DNA from: Platerodrilus igneus
Lineage: Eukaryota > Arthropoda > Insecta > Coleoptera > Lycidae
Direction: 5' to 3'
Length of the DNA: 64,000 nt
Assembly (NCBI GenBank): GCA_036346225.1
Contig: JARFIW010001178.1
Coordinates: 1,306,917 to 1,370,916 of the forward strand
Below are positions 11,601-24,308 of the stretch, piece after piece. A program made the position numbers and the translations under genes. Every line of letters starts with the position of its first letter. Within the stretch, counting starts at the first letter, position 1. The notes beneath the pieces are model-generated. The model was not told the DNA's origin and did not search any database. It saw only the letters and a list, made by a program, of their open reading frames with translations.

Positions 11601-12825
11601 TTTACCTTTCCTACATTTCTATTGCTTTTTCATTTCCGTTAGTTACCGTGTGGTCGCGCGGGGGGTTTTCATAGATACCTGGACCCCGTCTCTGAGAATC
11701 TTTCGTGAGGTCATGGGGTGCCGCTGTCAGCCGCACGTGGCCGCTAACGGTGCAAGTATGTATGAGTGTATGTATGTATGAATATCTTATCGATATCGAT
11801 TGACGCCGGGTGCAGGAATGCACCCACATGCCTTTTCCGGTCCCTCGTACCGTTTTGATTAACAGATCTGCTTTACAGGTCGCACTCATTTAGGGGATAC
11901 GAGTACTTTTCTGCGCAACAGCTTCAATAAGCCACTCTCTCTTGTATCTTAACGATGGAGGACAAAACGGCTCGGTGAGCTGGGGAATTCTACGCTATAT
12001 CTTTAAAGTGTATGGTTGTAGTATGCGTTAACGTGCTGGGACGTTTTGAATCCATCTATTGTTATCTAGTTTTATCTTAATATCTCTATCTTACTTATTA
12101 TCTTTAGTAATAACTTGACAGTTTGTCTTACTTTCTTTTGTTGTCCTAACATTTGGTATTTATTATCAGACGTAAGAAAACTTTTGAGTATTGAGTGAAG
12201 AAGCTAATCTGATGGTAGCAATGTAATTTGTTAGCTTAAAAATATAAGAAATTAGTAAGATGGTACTGTTGGTAAATTTGTTAATTCACAATCATGTCAT
12301 TAACAAGTTTTGATGTGTACTGTTTATTAAGTCAGAGTACCAATACAAAAATTTGTAAAATGTATAGTAACTTGCTCTCTCGGGCATTTTGAAATTTGGG
12401 CATTTTTTTGCTAAACCAGAAACAGTTAAAATGCAATGCTTATGTGCGTGCGAACTAAAAAAACGGTTACGTAACCTTTAGGTTATTGTAGAACTGTTAG
12501 GCGACTTGTCACATTTGTTTTAGTTATAGTAGTGTTTCGTGCTCTCCGACAAATTTGTGCTGTCGATTATAACTGCGCCACATCTAAGACTCGTGTGTGC
12601 ATTTATAGTTGTTGTTCGATAATCTTGGGGCTACACATTCCGTTTCCTGATTACTCGCAAAACGGGTATCGGTTGAAAGAACCAGGTGGCGCCTAAAATA
12701 AACATTTAGTAGAATGTAAGTTAGCTTATACGTAAGTAAGTAAGGCTCTAGATTTTAAGTTCCTACCGTGCTAAAAGCCTTTTTCTTTTTTTAAGATTTT
12801 TTTTCTTTTATGGCGTTGTTGCGAT
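11601..12825. other. palindrome centre, left part; no gene
   Basis: Contains a short (TATG)n tract near 11755-11780 and an ATCGATATCGAT palindrome. Weak inverted similarity to 13850-13985 suggests the arms once reached further inward. No coding region recognised. Confidence 0.45.
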
Positions 12826-13425
12826 TGTTACATGCCAAAATGGCATGTAGCATGTTCTAATTTTAGTTATAATTTATAAGGTAATTCCCGCTTATTTTTC
12901 AAATTAAAAATGTCAATTTCCGTCGTCCCCGAGTCGCACCTGCGCAGAGTGAATGGCGGAGTGTGCGCGTGGTGTTAAAAAACGCCATTAAGTTACGAGC
13001 CCTCGACCAAGCAACATCTATCTGTGCCGTGTGTTTTTTCTTTTTAGGCATGTAGGTTCCTTTTTATCTTGCCTTGTGTCGTTCCTCTAGCTAGTGTTCC
13101 TTCATCCCCAACGAGCATAGAAGCCACAAGAAGAACGGAGGAAAATCTGATTCAACGAGGCGTGAATTAAACCCAGCCCGCAGAACATCGTGGGACCCTG
13201 AGAATGTAAATACTTTGCTTTGATTTAAATTGTGCTTGCAAATTGACTTAGAAAGCGGTTGCATCACTTTTAAAAACGTGTGTCGTATAAGTTACAATTA
13301 TATCGGGAATTATATCGCGAGTATAACAATTGCGCAGTATGGCGATTGCCCGACTGTAACAATCTAACCATCTATGGGTTAAAGTATTGCTTCGGCGCGA
13401 TAAAATCTCGAAGAATTTTTACGAG
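12826..13425 (+). repeat. diverged LTR-like repeat, copy 2
   Basis: Starts with TGTTACATGCC and the small palindrome TGCCAAAATGGCA. It then follows the same order of motifs as 970-1625, in the same orientation. It lies in the centre of the palindrome. No coding region. Classification as an LTR is tentative. Confidence 0.35.
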
Positions 13426-13984
13426 AAATATTAATAACAAACTATTTGCGGTTCAAAACGTATACTAGGTAAGGCAAGATCTGTAAGATATTTTCAGAAA
13501 TAGATAAGTAACGATTTATAGTCATATATTAATTAGATAAAATAAAATGTTTAAGATAACTTTGAAGAGAACGATAAACGCTAAACATTAATGGTTTAAC
13601 CTAATAATTAAGATAAGACAATATAATAAAATAATTTGTTAACAAAGATAACATTAAACCTAATTTTTGTTTCGGAAGCCTAATACTTGTCAAGGCACAC
13701 CGCCCCTCATAAAAATAATAACAGGAAAAGGACTTTTGAGGGAATAAAGTGATCCCGTAGGACCTTGAAATGGGCTTTATCCTCATACCATCCAAAGAAG
13801 AACTTTCGTGAAGCGGTACTTGTTTAAACGAACAGCATGATGGAGCAGATATGCGTCCTGGCGTCTATTACGAAAGGATCAGCACAAAGCCCAAATCAGA
13901 CAAAAAATTCATTGTCGACAGGTTTAATGGACAGTAGTGATACACAGCTAGATGGAAATTTCTCACGCCCACGTTCAACTATGC
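13426..13984. other. non-coding, unassigned
   Basis: No gene recognised. The last 130 bases may be a weak inward extension of the palindrome arm. Confidence 0.4.
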
Positions 13985-15225
13985 AGCGACTTAGAAAGTA
14001 AAAAGGAAAAAAATACAAGATAAAGATAAGATAGAAGAGGAAGGTGGTGTGTTTGAAGCTTTATAGCAACCAAGTAGAAGAGAGAGAGAAGAGGAATTGC
14101 TTACATTGAGCAATAGCGATTGAAGAAACGGTGGATAGTGAAGCACTACTCGACCAACTAAAGTGTAATCAATAGCCCGGAGTGAGGGAACACCACTCTT
14201 ATGTGATGGACGGTTATCTCAGGACTAAGACAGGTCCGCCAGAGGAAAAAATAAGGTTTAAGACGGAGATAGAGGGCTAAGAAAAGGTAACGTAATCAAC
14301 TTAAATATACACATACAATAATTTCAAAGACATAACTACAACGGGCACCGCAATAATTATACAGCAATAATTATAGGATAGACAATTAATTGAAGATAAA
14401 AATAGGAAAATTTTCAATACAACCACAACAAAAAGAAAAATATTCGAAACGACAAAAGTAATAGCCACTCATCAACACATTCAGGAAAAACAAAAAGACG
14501 CATATTATAAATTCCAACGGCTGTCATAATAATTGAAAGGTCCTACCTTGCAAACCCAATACAATACCCTTTAAAAACTTATGTCGTATATAGATTGACG
14601 AATCTGATAAATTTAAATAGAATCTTACCTTTTAACTTAAACAAAGAAAAGCAATTTTCAGTTTGTAAAACTTAATTTTCTTAATATTTCAGTGATTGAT
14701 AGGAGTTTATAGAAAACGAAACATTACAAATAGCCGAACTACTTTTCAATTTGATTTGTTCAAAGATTGCAAGTAATTTTAAGTAGTCTGGAGACAACCA
14801 TTGTATTGAAATCCATTTAGGCTCGGGTTAGACTATCCGGCCTTTTGTCAATGGCAGACAACTGTCGCCAATAGATAGGGTCAACAATTTCAGTATTTAA
14901 AGTTCCAAAAATGAACAACATATTTATACCGTTAGAAAAATAATTGCTACCCGTGGCACTCATCTTGAAAAGGGCTGGATTTGGTTTCTGAAATCTTGTT
15001 TTTGGGATGTTCTGTTAATAGTCATTGGATAACAGAAATATGATGTAAATAATGGTTAAGGGTAGGGTTGATATATAACTTAAGGCTTTAGTCAAAAGAC
15101 AGAGATTTCAATAGAGTTTTCAGTTTTAAAAACGTAGAAAAAGAAGTAGCCAGAAAGGTCCGCTGGTAGCGTTCTCCAGCGTAGCAGATGTGATATCAAA
15201 CTTGGTATCATGTTAGTGGAAAGGA
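13985..15225 (-). repeat. palindrome inner plus middle arm, right
   Basis: A continuous 1.24-kb segment that is the inverted counterpart of 11060-11600 (inner part) and 7905-8635 (middle part). Its continuity shows that the two left segments were once adjacent. It ends at the 5' border of the RTE element, and the arm resumes at 19612. Confidence 0.8.
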
Positions 15226-15596
15226 GTAGTTAACTCTTCCAGTTCGCGAAGGTTACGCCTGTGTGTTCGTGGATTTATAAGTGATATTAAAGTATATCCA
15301 TTTCGAATGGACCTGCACCTTGCCGAAGTTCTAGATTACTAGAACAGGTGAAATGGCTTGCGTGTTCTAATGAGCTAAAGAGTCAAACTACAGGTCCAAC
15401 CAAAGTAGTAGGGTCGTTAGTGAGGAACCAGACTAAGACAGGTCCCCGAAAGAGGGTAGCGGCTCTTTCGGTACTTAGATTCGCAGAGACCATAGGGGTC
15501 GGTATGGCAGTCTAAGACACACTACCGCGATGTGGAAGGCAACGGGAAACCACCACATTACCTCCGAAGTACACAGCGTACCTAAATTATAATAAA

Positions 15597-18551
15597 ATGA
15601 TGGCATTCTCTGGGGTAAAAGATTCCGGAGTTAAAATAGTCCCCCATTCGGATCTCCGGGAGGGGACTACTTCGGAGGATGCGATCGGAAAGTTAAGAAT
15701 AAGAGTCGGGAACATTTTGCGAGTCGGAGCGTGGAATGTTAGAACTATGAAGCAAGTGGGTAAGCTAGAGAACCTAAAAATCGAAATGAATAGGTTATCA
15801 TTAGACATAGTAGGGATCAGCGAAGTTCGGTGGCCAGAGGCGGGAGATTTTTGGAGTGGAGACTTCAGGGTAATTCATACAGGAGCCGAGGAAGGAAATT
15901 TGGGTGTGGGGATAGTTATGCGGAAAAAGATAGGATACTGTGTAAAAATTACTTACAAAAGAATGAAAGAGTACTCATGGTTAGATTAGAATCAAAACCG
16001 GTAAACACAGTAATAATACAAGTATACATGCCCACCTCTAGCTACAGTGACGAAGAGGTAAAAGCAATCTACAAAGATATCGAAGACATATTAAGACACG
16101 TAAAAGGACATGAAAATTTAATAATTACGGGGGATTTTAATGAAGTGGTAGGTGAGGGTAGGGAAAGAGCGATAGTAGGTTTATTTCATTTGGCACGAGA
16201 AACGACAGAGGAAATAGGCTGGTAGAATTTTGCGACAAGAACAATTTAATCATTACAAACACATTATTTCAACATCATGCTAGAAGATGATATACGTGGA
16301 AGATGCCAGGAGATATAGGAAGATATCAAATAGATTACATTCTTGTTAGACAACGGTTTAGGAATCAAGTAAAAGACTGTAGAAGCTACCCAAAAGCAGA
16401 TATAGATACTGACCACAACATCGTAATTATGAAGGCCGCACTTAAATTTAAAAATTTGAAAAAAAGAAACGGAAAAAGGCACTTGGACCTACAGAAACTA
16501 AAAGAGAAAGATATTCAAGAAAGATTCGAAAAAAGGTCAAATGAATTGCTCAAAGATATCGGGAAAATATCTGATACTAAGGAAGTAGAAACAGAATGGA
16601 GTAACATTAAATCCAGCCTCGACATGGCGGCCAGAGATATTCTGGGGTATACACAAAAAGAAAATAAGAAACCATGGATAACAAAGGATATCCTGAATTT
16701 AATAGAAGAAAGACGAAAATACAAAAATAAATCAGACGAAACAGGAAAACAGAGATACAAAGCCATAAAATGGGAAATTATTCGAAAATGCAGGAAAGCT
16801 AAAGAACAATGGATTGGTGAAAAGTGCAAAGAGGTACAAACTAAGATGGAAGTAGGAAAGACAGATGAAGCATACAAACCAATTAGAATCAATTTTAGGG
16901 ATATAGAACCGTATAGCAAAAATATAAGGGACGCGGGAGGAAATGTCATTATAGAAAATGTAGAGAAAGTGGATAGATGGCAAGAATATATGGGGAATTT
17001 ATATGCAGGAGAAGAACTAACTGCATTAGAAAAGGAATCAGACATTGAAAATGATGACTTGGGATATCCTATACTTAGAGATGAATTTGAAATAGCATTA
17101 AAGGGTTTGAAAAATGGTAAGGCGCCGGGTACAGATAAGGTGCAAGCGGAGACTCTAAAAGCCGCTGATCAAGCAGTAACAGAATGTCTCTTCCAACTTG
17201 TAAGCTATATGTATGAGACAGGCGAGATACCCAAAGATTTCAAACATAACATCATAGTAACTATACCAAAAAAGAAAGGCGCAGATAGATGTGAAAATTT
17301 TCGAACAATAAGCTTGACAGCACACGTATCAAAAATATTTACTAGAATTGTACAAAGACGAATGGAAAAACGGGCTGAAGAAATACTAGGAGAAGACCAA
17401 TTTGGGTTTAGGCGAAACAGGGGAACACGGGAGGCTATCTTAGCTCTGAGAGTGATAATGGAGAAAACAATAGAAAAAGGGGAAAGCGTGTATATAGGGT
17501 TTGTAGATCTGGAAAAAGCATTTGACAATGTAAAATGGAAAAAAATGTTCGAAATACTCAAAAAGATTGGAATGAGTTATAGGGATAGACGGATAGTACA
17601 TACCTTATACAAAGAGCAAACAGGAGTAATAGAATTAGAGCAGGAACGTAGAGAAGTAAACATCAGGAAAGGGGTAAGACAGGGATATTCCCTATTCCCA
17701 CTAATTTTTAACTTGTACATTGAGGAGGCAATGAATACTGTCAAATGCAGGAAGACATTTGGAATTACTATACAGGGACAAAAAATTGATATGCTTAGAT
17801 TTGCAGATGATATAGCGGTATTAGCATCTAGCAAGAAAGAGTTAGAAGCTGCTCTCAATAAAATGGAAACGGTATGAAAATTAACAAAAGTAAAACTAAA
17901 GTACTAGTATGCTAAGGAGGGAAAAATAAACCAAAAACAAGAATACAAATATGTAACACGAACTTACAAGAGGTTAAAGATTTCTGCTACCTAGGGAGCC
18001 AAATAACGCAAGATGGGAAAAGCACAAAAGATATAAAACAAAGATTAGCACAAGGTCGTGCTACATTTAACAAGAAAAAGCAACTACTGTGCTCAAAGAC
18101 CTCAAACATAGAAACAAGGAAAAGATTGCTGAAAACATATGTGTGGAGCACATCACTGTATGGCTGTGAAGCCTGGACAGTGGGAGAAGCGGACAAGAAA
18201 AAGGTAGAAGCCTTTGAAATGTGGTGCTACAGACGTATGATGAAGATATCATGGACAGACAAAGTTAAGAACGAAGAGGTACTAAAAATAGTAGGGGAAG
18301 AAAGAAATATGTGGAAAACGGTAAAAAATAGGAGAGATAGGATGATAGGCCACATACTACGGCATGAAGGAATAGTGCGGAATATACTAGAAGCAGAGAT
18401 AGGAAAAAAGAGAAGAAGAGGTAGACCTAGGTTAGACTACTGCACACAGATACTGAAAGATGTAGGCTGTAGGAGTTTCAGGGAAATGTGTAGGCTAGCT
18501 CGGAAGAGAAATCAATGGAGGTACGCATCCAACCAGTCCCAAGATGGATAA
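15597..18551 (+). pseudogene. RTE endonuclease-reverse transcriptase, frameshifted
   Basis: A CFDP2/HmRTE-like protein. The apurinic-type endonuclease domain shows AWNVRTM near the start, SEVRWPE, then ITGDFNEVVG and TDHNIVI. The reverse transcriptase is intact in the frame 16303-17877: LKNGKAPGTD, QFGFRRNRGT, FVDLEKAFD, KGVRQGYS and the catalytic FADDIA. The C-terminal part 18126-18551 has the family's LYGCEAWTV and KRRRGRPR stretches. Reading is broken by shifts near 15965, 16190 and 17875 and a stop near 17912. The start at 15597 is the first Met of the endonuclease frame. Large antisense frames opposite it are shadows. Confidence 0.88.
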
Positions 18552-18559
18552 ATTAATGA

Positions 18560-19611
18560 CGAAGAAAGTAGCTGAACTTAAACATGATATTTATTATAAG
18601 CAACTACATGCATTGGAGGGGTAATATTCTCGAATAATGGTAATTGCGTGAAAGCATTTACTGGAAAACTATTATTTCGGCAAATGTCTAAGTGTTGGGG
18701 GATCTTGGCAGCCACAGGTTGCCTAACCCCCTTCAATAAATCTCTGTGAAATAGGGAATAATGTTAAAAAACAATATAAGGGGAACCGAGCTGTATTGCT
18801 GTGTGAGAATTTCAAGGAACCATGTAGGTTAGTTTAGAAAAGAAATAAGTGCAGGTACATGTCCAACCAGTTTTGGGACGGGAAACCCAATGACGAAAAA
18901 ATAAGCGCAGACAAATCTGATGATTATTATAAACAACTAGTTGTTTGTTGTGAAATATCTGCAACTAATGTTGACTGTGGGAAAAGATATATTGGAAAAA
19001 ATATTAAATCAGTAAATGTTCAAGTGCTGGGGGAACTTGGCAGCCACAGGCTGCTTACCCCCCTTCGCAACCACTGAATGTCGGAGAAATAGGGTATATA
19101 ATTGTAAAACAATAGAAGGTGACCGAACTGCATCTAACAAGAAAGAATGGCGCCTATGATGAAAGACAACAAACATACAACAAAAAGTTGTTGAAAGCGT
19201 ATGTGTGGAGCACAGCACAGACAATATGCCTACAAAATACGAGCAGTCTGAAAAGCAGACAGAAGAACAGTAGCGGCCTTTGAAATGCCGTGCTTCAGAT
19301 GTTTGAGGATGTACAGACAAAGGTAATAACAAATAGGTTATAGAAACAGTAAGGGAACAAGGATATCTTTGGGAAAAAATATGAGAAATAGAAGGGCAGA
19401 ATACGTTCTAAGGCATTTTTGGGGAATAGTATGGGATATATGACAAGCAGAGATAGGAAAAAAGAGGTGGATGTAGACCTAGATCAGATAGTGATAGATG
19501 CAGACTGTGCAAATTTCGGGGAAATCTGTAGGTTAGTTCAGAATAGGAAACAATGATGGTACGCGTCTAACCAGTTTCAGGACTGAAGACCCAATGATGA
19601 TGATGATGATT
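18560..19611 (+). repeat. RTE 3'-end tandem repeats, three degenerate copies
   Basis: The last part of the RTE gene plus 3' UTR appears three times: the original end near 18470-18560, a second near 18800-18900 and a third near 19500-19600. Each carries a (C/T)CCAACCAGT(T/C)(T/C)C-type end of the coding part and an AATGACGA/AATGATGA tail. Between them the 3' UTR motif CTTGGCAGCCACAGG occurs at about 18706 and 19039. The units are about 340-700 bp and diverged, so the repetition is old. Confidence 0.75.
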
Positions 19612-20395
19612 AAAGTATATAATAAAAAGCGTGTGTGCACAAGTTAAACTATCAACAAGATCCTGCCGGGTACGTGTGCCAATGAATGATCGAATAGTTG
19701 CGAAGAACAAGAGCAACAAATGAGATTCTCCCCCCAAGTTAAGAGCTGTTCTGGATTGGAAAGCAAGCAATCAAACGATTGATGATTTTTGGTAAGTAAG
19801 TTTTTATATTTAAGCTAGCATGACGAATTTTTAGTTTATATACTTTGTTAGGACGTTTTGGCCATAAACCGTAGGATTACTTTAGTGTGAAATTTATATA
19901 ATAAGTTTTCTTCCATATAAAGTGTTTGGAAATTGCTTATGTACATATAATTATTATAATTGTATATCAACAATTTAATCAAATTTCTCAGTTAAAATCC
20001 ATGAATTTCCTAATGCAAGAGGTTCGCGTTTATTGCTCTGTTGATTAAATAGTTTTGTTTGCCGTTGATTAAGTCAATATCTTTTTATTATTTGTGATCA
20101 TGAGATTTGCTTAAGTAAAAGAACCAATTGCCCTCCTTGGGATGACAAGTCTTTCAAGGTATTGCATGGACATTCTCGACTTGTCTAGCGCCCTTGGTAA
20201 TTGTCTTTAAACCACAATATTTATGAAAGGTAAATGCCAAATTTTGTTGTTGTATATTATATATTAATTTAACTGATTCTGTAAAATTTTAACCCTCTAA
20301 ACGATGCACGACCTTCCGCTAGCTAGTGCCGGTGACCCCCTTTAACTTTTGTTTTACAGGCTGCCCCAATTTTATAATTTTAATTTAAAAAAAGT
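19612..20395 (-). repeat. palindrome outer arm, right
   Basis: Reverse complement of 1705-2510. It starts right after the RTE tail and stops sharply near 20395. With 13985-15225 it makes a right arm of about 2 kb once the RTE is removed. Confidence 0.85.
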
Positions 20396-21661
20396 ATACT
20401 TAGTAGCTTTTCTGCCTGTAACAAATGATATAAAAATGAGTGATAACGGAAATTGTAAGAAATGATTGAAATATATACACAAGAAAACACATCGAATAGA
20501 AATTTTTTGTATTCGCAATTGTGGAAACTGACTTTTTACTACAGATGCATAGCTTACGCTTGATGTGGGTATCCAAAGAGTAAAGCAACAATCCGACATC
20601 GGATAGCATAAGTCCTAAAGATTTGCTGGGTTATTCATACGAAAAATATATCAACCTCAATAAATGATTGTATTAGGTTGTGGAATAATAAGGTAGATGA
20701 TGTAGGTTTAAAAAAAATTGATACATTTACGTGTAATAACTGCTAGTAAAAAAATTTAATAACTATTGATGAGAGGTTTATCTTTAAAACTAAAAACTAT
20801 GTATGACATGGCAAGGCTTAGAACACTTGTAGATTAGAAAATAATATGCGTTTAAGTGTACGATAGGATAAGTCAACCGATATAAAATAAATTTTACATG
20901 GAAATAAACGATGTACAGAAAATAATTTTTATCAATGAAAAATATAGAAGACACGGTGTATTTACATAATTAAAAGTAAGACGACAGGTAGAAGATTCAA
21001 GTTAATTGTTAAAGATAAAAATTTATAATTAAAATCGTATAATTCATGAGTTAATGATGAGGTTATGTACACACAAATACATTGGTATTCCAAATAAGTG
21101 AGAAACTAAGTTAAACAAATAGATATGTCACACTTACCAGAGGCAGCCGCTCATATTTATTTAGTAAATAGGCGAACTTAAAGCCATTGTTTTTTTTTAT
21201 TTTTAAGAGGCGTTATTTTTAAAATGTAGATACTTAACGCATACGATATTTTAAATAGAAAGCTTATAGAACGTTACGAGAACATCCCTCGGTAAAAGTA
21301 AATAACTTAAAATAGGAAAATCAAATACAAATTACGAAAAAGTTATGTTGATTTATGTGTACGTAAGCGAAGTATTTGACCGATAATTAATTAACTAATG
21401 ATGAATTATGACGAGGTTAATAGAAAAACATTATTTTAAACTCAACTACGTTAGGCATTTTAATATCACAAAGGAACGTTTCTTTTCGCTACAAATTACA
21501 GATTAGGTTTTTAATTGGAAGTCTTTTACGAAAAATAAATAAAAGTTATAATAGATGGGTACGTTGGAAAGTGATGAATAATAATTAAACTCACTTACCC
21601 TAGATATTTAGAAAACACCGCATTTTTTAGCTAATTTGTTGGAACTAAAAATATTCTCCTA
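20396..21661. other. AT-rich, no gene recognised
   Basis: About 1.3 kb with no domain, repeat or element border. Short minus-strand frames at 20372-20609 have no recognisable content. Confidence 0.5.
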
Positions 21662-21663
21662 TA

Positions 21664-23756
21664 CAGGGTGTCCATATTTTAATTGCACACTATAGCAATA
21701 TCCTGAACTATATGAGATACAGTGGTGGTTAAATTAGACAAAAGTTACCTACTTATGAGGGTATTTTATAGTTGATCTTGAACTACAAATATTATCCATA
21801 GATTGCTAGATATTGGCTAAAATACAAATTTTGCGATTTTCAACTTTTTTTAATAACTTCGTTGTTATTATAGTTAGAAGGATGAAATTTGGCATGGTAA
21901 CATAAAACATAATTTTGCATTTAATGACGATTTACAAAATATTCTAGCTTTATTACATTTTTGTCGCGATAGTCAACTTTTTTTTTGTAATGGCCGCCAT
22001 ATTGGATTTTTACATCAACATATAGAAAAAAAATTTACAATTTCAACAACGTAAAACACTTATTATTAATTTTTTAAAATAACACTATTAAGACACAAAA
22101 ACGGTTTTTGTAAAAAAGATCCAGTGTGTTGCTGTCAAATATAATTAATTCTAAGCTGTTCCTTTGTTTGCAATAATCAGTTTTGTTGTTAATAGTTTTA
22201 AATTAAAATTTGGTTAAAATATGGTGCGGTACTCGATAAACGAAAAAAAAGACATGTACGACTTGTATATCAAAAGCTGCAGAAATTCTACAGAAGCTGC
22301 CCCCAAGTATCATAATCTGTACCCTGAACGAAGCCAACCAAATCGTACGTTGTTTTAATGTAAAAACATGTCCGACTGCGGTTCTATTAACAAATCAAGA
22401 GGTAAATATCTTAAAAAGATAGTAGCGAGTGCCAACATTAATGTATTAGCACATTTACATGTTACCCCTACTGGATCGTGCAGATCTTTTGCACGTGACT
22501 GCAATGTCTCCAAAAATACAGTAACTAATATTATTAAGAGGAATAAATATCATGACTACAAATACTTGCCAGTACAAAAATTCCATATGGGAGATTCGGA
22601 AAGAAGATTAGCATTTTGTGAGTGGTTTATTACTCAATTAGACAATGATCCACAGTTTGCGAATAAAATTCTGTAGACCGACGAATCTACATTTTCAAAT
22701 TGTGGAATGTTTAATCGTAGAAATAAGCACTACTATTCTACAGAAAATCCACATTTGTTGCAGGAAGTAAAGAATCAAGTTCGTTCTTTTGTGAATGTTT
22801 GGTGTGGAATCTTTGATGGCCGAATAATAGGCCCTTATTTCATACAAGGGAATTTAGACGGAGAGAAATATTTAGATTTTTTAATTAATGCTCTTGAAGA
22901 ATTTTTAGATGAACTACCGTTAGAAGCAATTAGAAACTTACGCTGGTTTCAACATGATGACGCACCACCTCATAATTTCAGGTTACTAACGCAGTATTTA
23001 AATGAGCGATTCCCTCAAAGTTGGATAGGAAAGAATGGTGCTATTTCGTGGCCACCCCGTTCGCTTGGTATGAACCCGCTGGATTTTTTCTATGGGGAGA
23101 TGTAAAAAATAAAGTTTATGATACTCCGTCTAATAGTGTCTAACACTTGCAGCAAAAAATAAGAAGTGCGTTAGAATCGGTTAATCAAGATTCCATATCA
23201 AATGCTATTGCGCAGATGAATAAAAGTGTTCGCTTGTGTCTGGAACAGCATGGTGAACATTTTGAACATTTACTGTAACTTGAAGTTGTGGTGTTTAACT
23301 TTCCATTATTATTTATAGGTTAGATCTTTTAGAAAAACTGTTTTTGTGTCTTAATAATGTTATTTAAAAAAATTAATGATATGTTTTACACTGTTGAAAT
23401 TGTAAATTTTTTTTCTATACGTTGATGTAAAAATCCAATATGGCGGCCATTACAACAAAAAATGTAATAAATCTAAAATATTTTGTAAATCGTCATTAAA
23501 TGCAAAATTATGTTCTATGTTACCATGCCAAATTTCATCCTTCTAACTATAATAACAACGAAGTTATTAAAAAAAGTTGAAAATCGCAAAATTTGTATTT
23601 TAGCCAATATCTAACAATCTATGGATAACATTTGTAGTTCAAGATCAGCTATAAAATACCCTCATAAGTAGGTAACTTTTGTCTAATTTAACCACTACTG
23701 TATCTCTTATAGTTTAGGATATTCCTATAGTGTGCAATTAAATTCTGGACACCCTG
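21664..23756 (+). mobile_element. Tc1/mariner DD41D element with ~450-bp TIRs, near full length
   Basis: The element starts CAGGGTGTCCATATTTTAAT and ends with the inverse ...TGGACACCCTG, flanked by TA at 21662-21663 and 23757-23758. Terminal inverted repeats extend about 450 bp (21664-22121 and 23321-23756) and remain highly similar; both include a CGCCATATTGGATTTTTAC-type stretch. The total is 2093 bp with a single transposase gene of about 350 codons between the repeats. It is related to, but distinct from, the element at 2659-5953. Confidence 0.92.
22221..23278 (+). pseudogene. DD41D transposase, nearly intact, few stops
   Basis: One reading frame from ATG 22221 runs through two in-frame stops (TAA 22356, TAG 22674). 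It then shifts frame near 23085-23095 and meets another stop near 23140 before the expected C-terminus GEHFEHLL and stop at 23278. The catalytic positions are present: Asp in TDESTF, Asp in FQHDDAPPH and Asp in NPLDFF. I count 41 residues between the second and third, which defines DD41D. About 352 codons is the usual length for the family. It is inactive as it stands but only a few mutations from its ancestor, so it inserted more recently than the copy at 2.7-6.0 kb. Confidence 0.88.
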
Positions 23757-23758
23757 TA

Positions 23759-24308
23759 TAAAGTAAAATACAACTGAAACAAAATATTTAGATACAGTTG
23801 CATGCAAATCACTTAACAAATCAATTAAAAAATTAACACAGAAAAACATCCATAAATAAACAAAACGTGCATGACTAATAGCTTATATACACGTGAATTT
23901 AAGACAAAGAAATAAGGTATCACTATTAATTTTATCTTTACAGTGTTATCACAGATAGTAGTGTCTAGATACGTTCCGTTGGTAATGTTTTGATGTGTAA
24001 AAATTTTCAGTCACGAAACCAACGTGCTTTTTAAGAATGTGCAGACGTGTTTTTAGGTTTAACAATAACATCTTTTATATTTTCTAATTAGATATTAGAT
24101 AAAGAACGAACGCGAAATCACATGAATGACACCATCTACATTGACATAGTATATGAAAAAGCTACCTAAATAAGACAGCAAAGTATAAAAACTTGCCTCA
24201 CTGTTGAAGACGCCAAATGTAACTTTCTTTTATAATAATCATGAAAATGTATGTAAGATTAAATTCCCCGGGTCGTCAAGTTACACAAATTGTAATACAA
24301 AAACTTAC
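23759..24308. other. AT-rich flank, no gene recognised
   Basis: No coding or repeat structure seen, apart from the 3' edge adjoining a possible splice donor at 24303-24308. Confidence 0.4.

Larger units (their letters stand above)
15226..19611 (+). mobile_element. RTE-clade non-LTR retrotransposon with repeated 3' end
   Basis: A 5' leader with a GGCAACGGGAAACCACCACATT stretch (about 15537), common in insect RTE elements, precedes one long endonuclease-reverse transcriptase frame. The element ends in a GATGATGATGATGATT tail at about 19592-19611, the microsatellite tail style of RTE. It sits exactly between two parts of the right palindrome arm, so it inserted there. Its length (about 4.4 kb against an expected 3.3 kb) is explained by the tandemly repeated 3' end from 18560 onward. 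Confidence 0.85.

Noticed and set aside
16515..17045. 176-codon minus-strand frame
   Set aside because: Antisense shadow of the RTE reverse transcriptase, whose A-rich coding strand gives few stops on the other side.
1705..20395. Polinton/Maverick transposon defined by the long inverted repeats
   Set aside because: No protein-primed DNA polymerase, retroviral-type integrase of that class, ATPase or capsid gene was found between the arms; the content is unrelated nested elements.
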